A DNA stretch of 64,000 nucleotides from Bradyrhizobium canariense (lineage in GTDB: Bacteria > Pseudomonadota > Alphaproteobacteria > Rhizobiales > Xanthobacteraceae). This document shows positions 63,919-64,000 of the stretch, one piece after another (positions within the stretch are counted from its first letter, which is position 1; each line of letters starts with the position of its first letter). The DNA is taken from NCBI RefSeq assembly GCF_019402665.1, contig NZ_VSST01000056.1:62001-126000 (forward strand), in the 5' to 3' direction. The translations under genes and the position numbers were made by a program. Under the pieces are notes generated by a model. That model had not been told where the DNA came from. It saw only the letters and a list, made by a program, of their open reading frames with translations, and did no database searches.

Positions 63919-64000
63919 CTAGATCGCGCCGATCTCGGCAAGGCAGGCTTGCGTCAGCGGCATGCGCTCACCGACCAGACGCGGCTCCTTGCAGTCCATA
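63919..64000 (-). CDS. C-terminal end of an unidentified gene
   Basis: The frame ending with TAG at 63919 reads MDCKEPRLVGERMPLTQACL then AEIGAI, and is open to the window edge. It is too short to identify. It lies 65 bases upstream of the CMD-like gene on the same strand. Confidence 0.45.
   Translation of the reverse strand, partial: MDCKEPRLVGERMPLTQACLAEIGAI

Overview
This window looks like Bradyrhizobium or a very close alphaproteobacterium. It is GC-rich, it carries small secreted and membrane proteins of a bradyrhizobial type, its acyl-CoA genes resemble those of soil rhizobia, and the intergenic palindromes around the right-hand genes are of the kind that pepper rhizobial chromosomes. 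The assignment rests on recognition of protein families, not on a search.

There are three zones. (1) About 1-17.2 kb is an accessory region of small, mostly hypothetical genes. It holds a pair of single-domain response regulators and a PilZ-like protein, a COG4705-type membrane protein, a lone serine recombinase and several decayed genes (P63C-domain protein, trypsin-like protease, a frameshifted zinc-finger protein). An inverted repeat of about 0.8 kb (1387-2205 and 8596-9415) carries two copies of a divergent two-gene cassette, and a third fragment lies at 7311-7391. (2) About 17.3-33.2 kb is a compact prophage-like or phage-satellite-like element next to a tRNA-Arg(TCG). Its right half runs rightward from a CI-like repressor through small genes and an ART/DarT-like protein to an AlpA-type gene and a tyrosine integrase ending 16 bp from the tRNA 3' end. 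Its left half is a long leftward chain of tightly coupled genes: Cro-like regulator, HTH proteins, a tail-fibre-like protein with a signal peptide and an internal 111-bp duplication, a scaffold-like protein, a 702-residue virion-associated-like protein and two DUF5681-like proteins. I see no terminase large subunit, portal, capsid or lysis gene. Four 14-bp operator-like sites flank the repressor gene. (3) About 33.2-64 kb looks like stable chromosome: a large hybrid histidine kinase, transporters, and an acyl-CoA degradation cluster (dapA-like, SDR, MaoC hydratase, DUF35 OB-fold, SCP2-type thiolase) followed by a fused indolepyruvate ferredoxin oxidoreductase. Beyond it lie a tri-haem cytochrome c, a TRIC-type channel, a PEP mutase-like enzyme, an ArsR regulator, hydrolases, a GST and propionyl-CoA carboxylase beta.

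How the parts work together: the repressor and the Cro-like protein probably form the lysis-lysogeny or induction switch of the element through the four sites. The integrase and AlpA-like protein would integrate and excise it at the tRNA. The leftward operon supplies virion-type parts that alone cannot build a phage, so the element is either a defective prophage or depends on a helper. In the chromosome zone the 41.2-45.8 kb genes read as one beta-oxidation-type unit; the adjacent ferredoxin oxidoreductase and the distant carboxylase beta subunit would feed acyl-CoA metabolism. Functions are inferred from motifs seen by eye.
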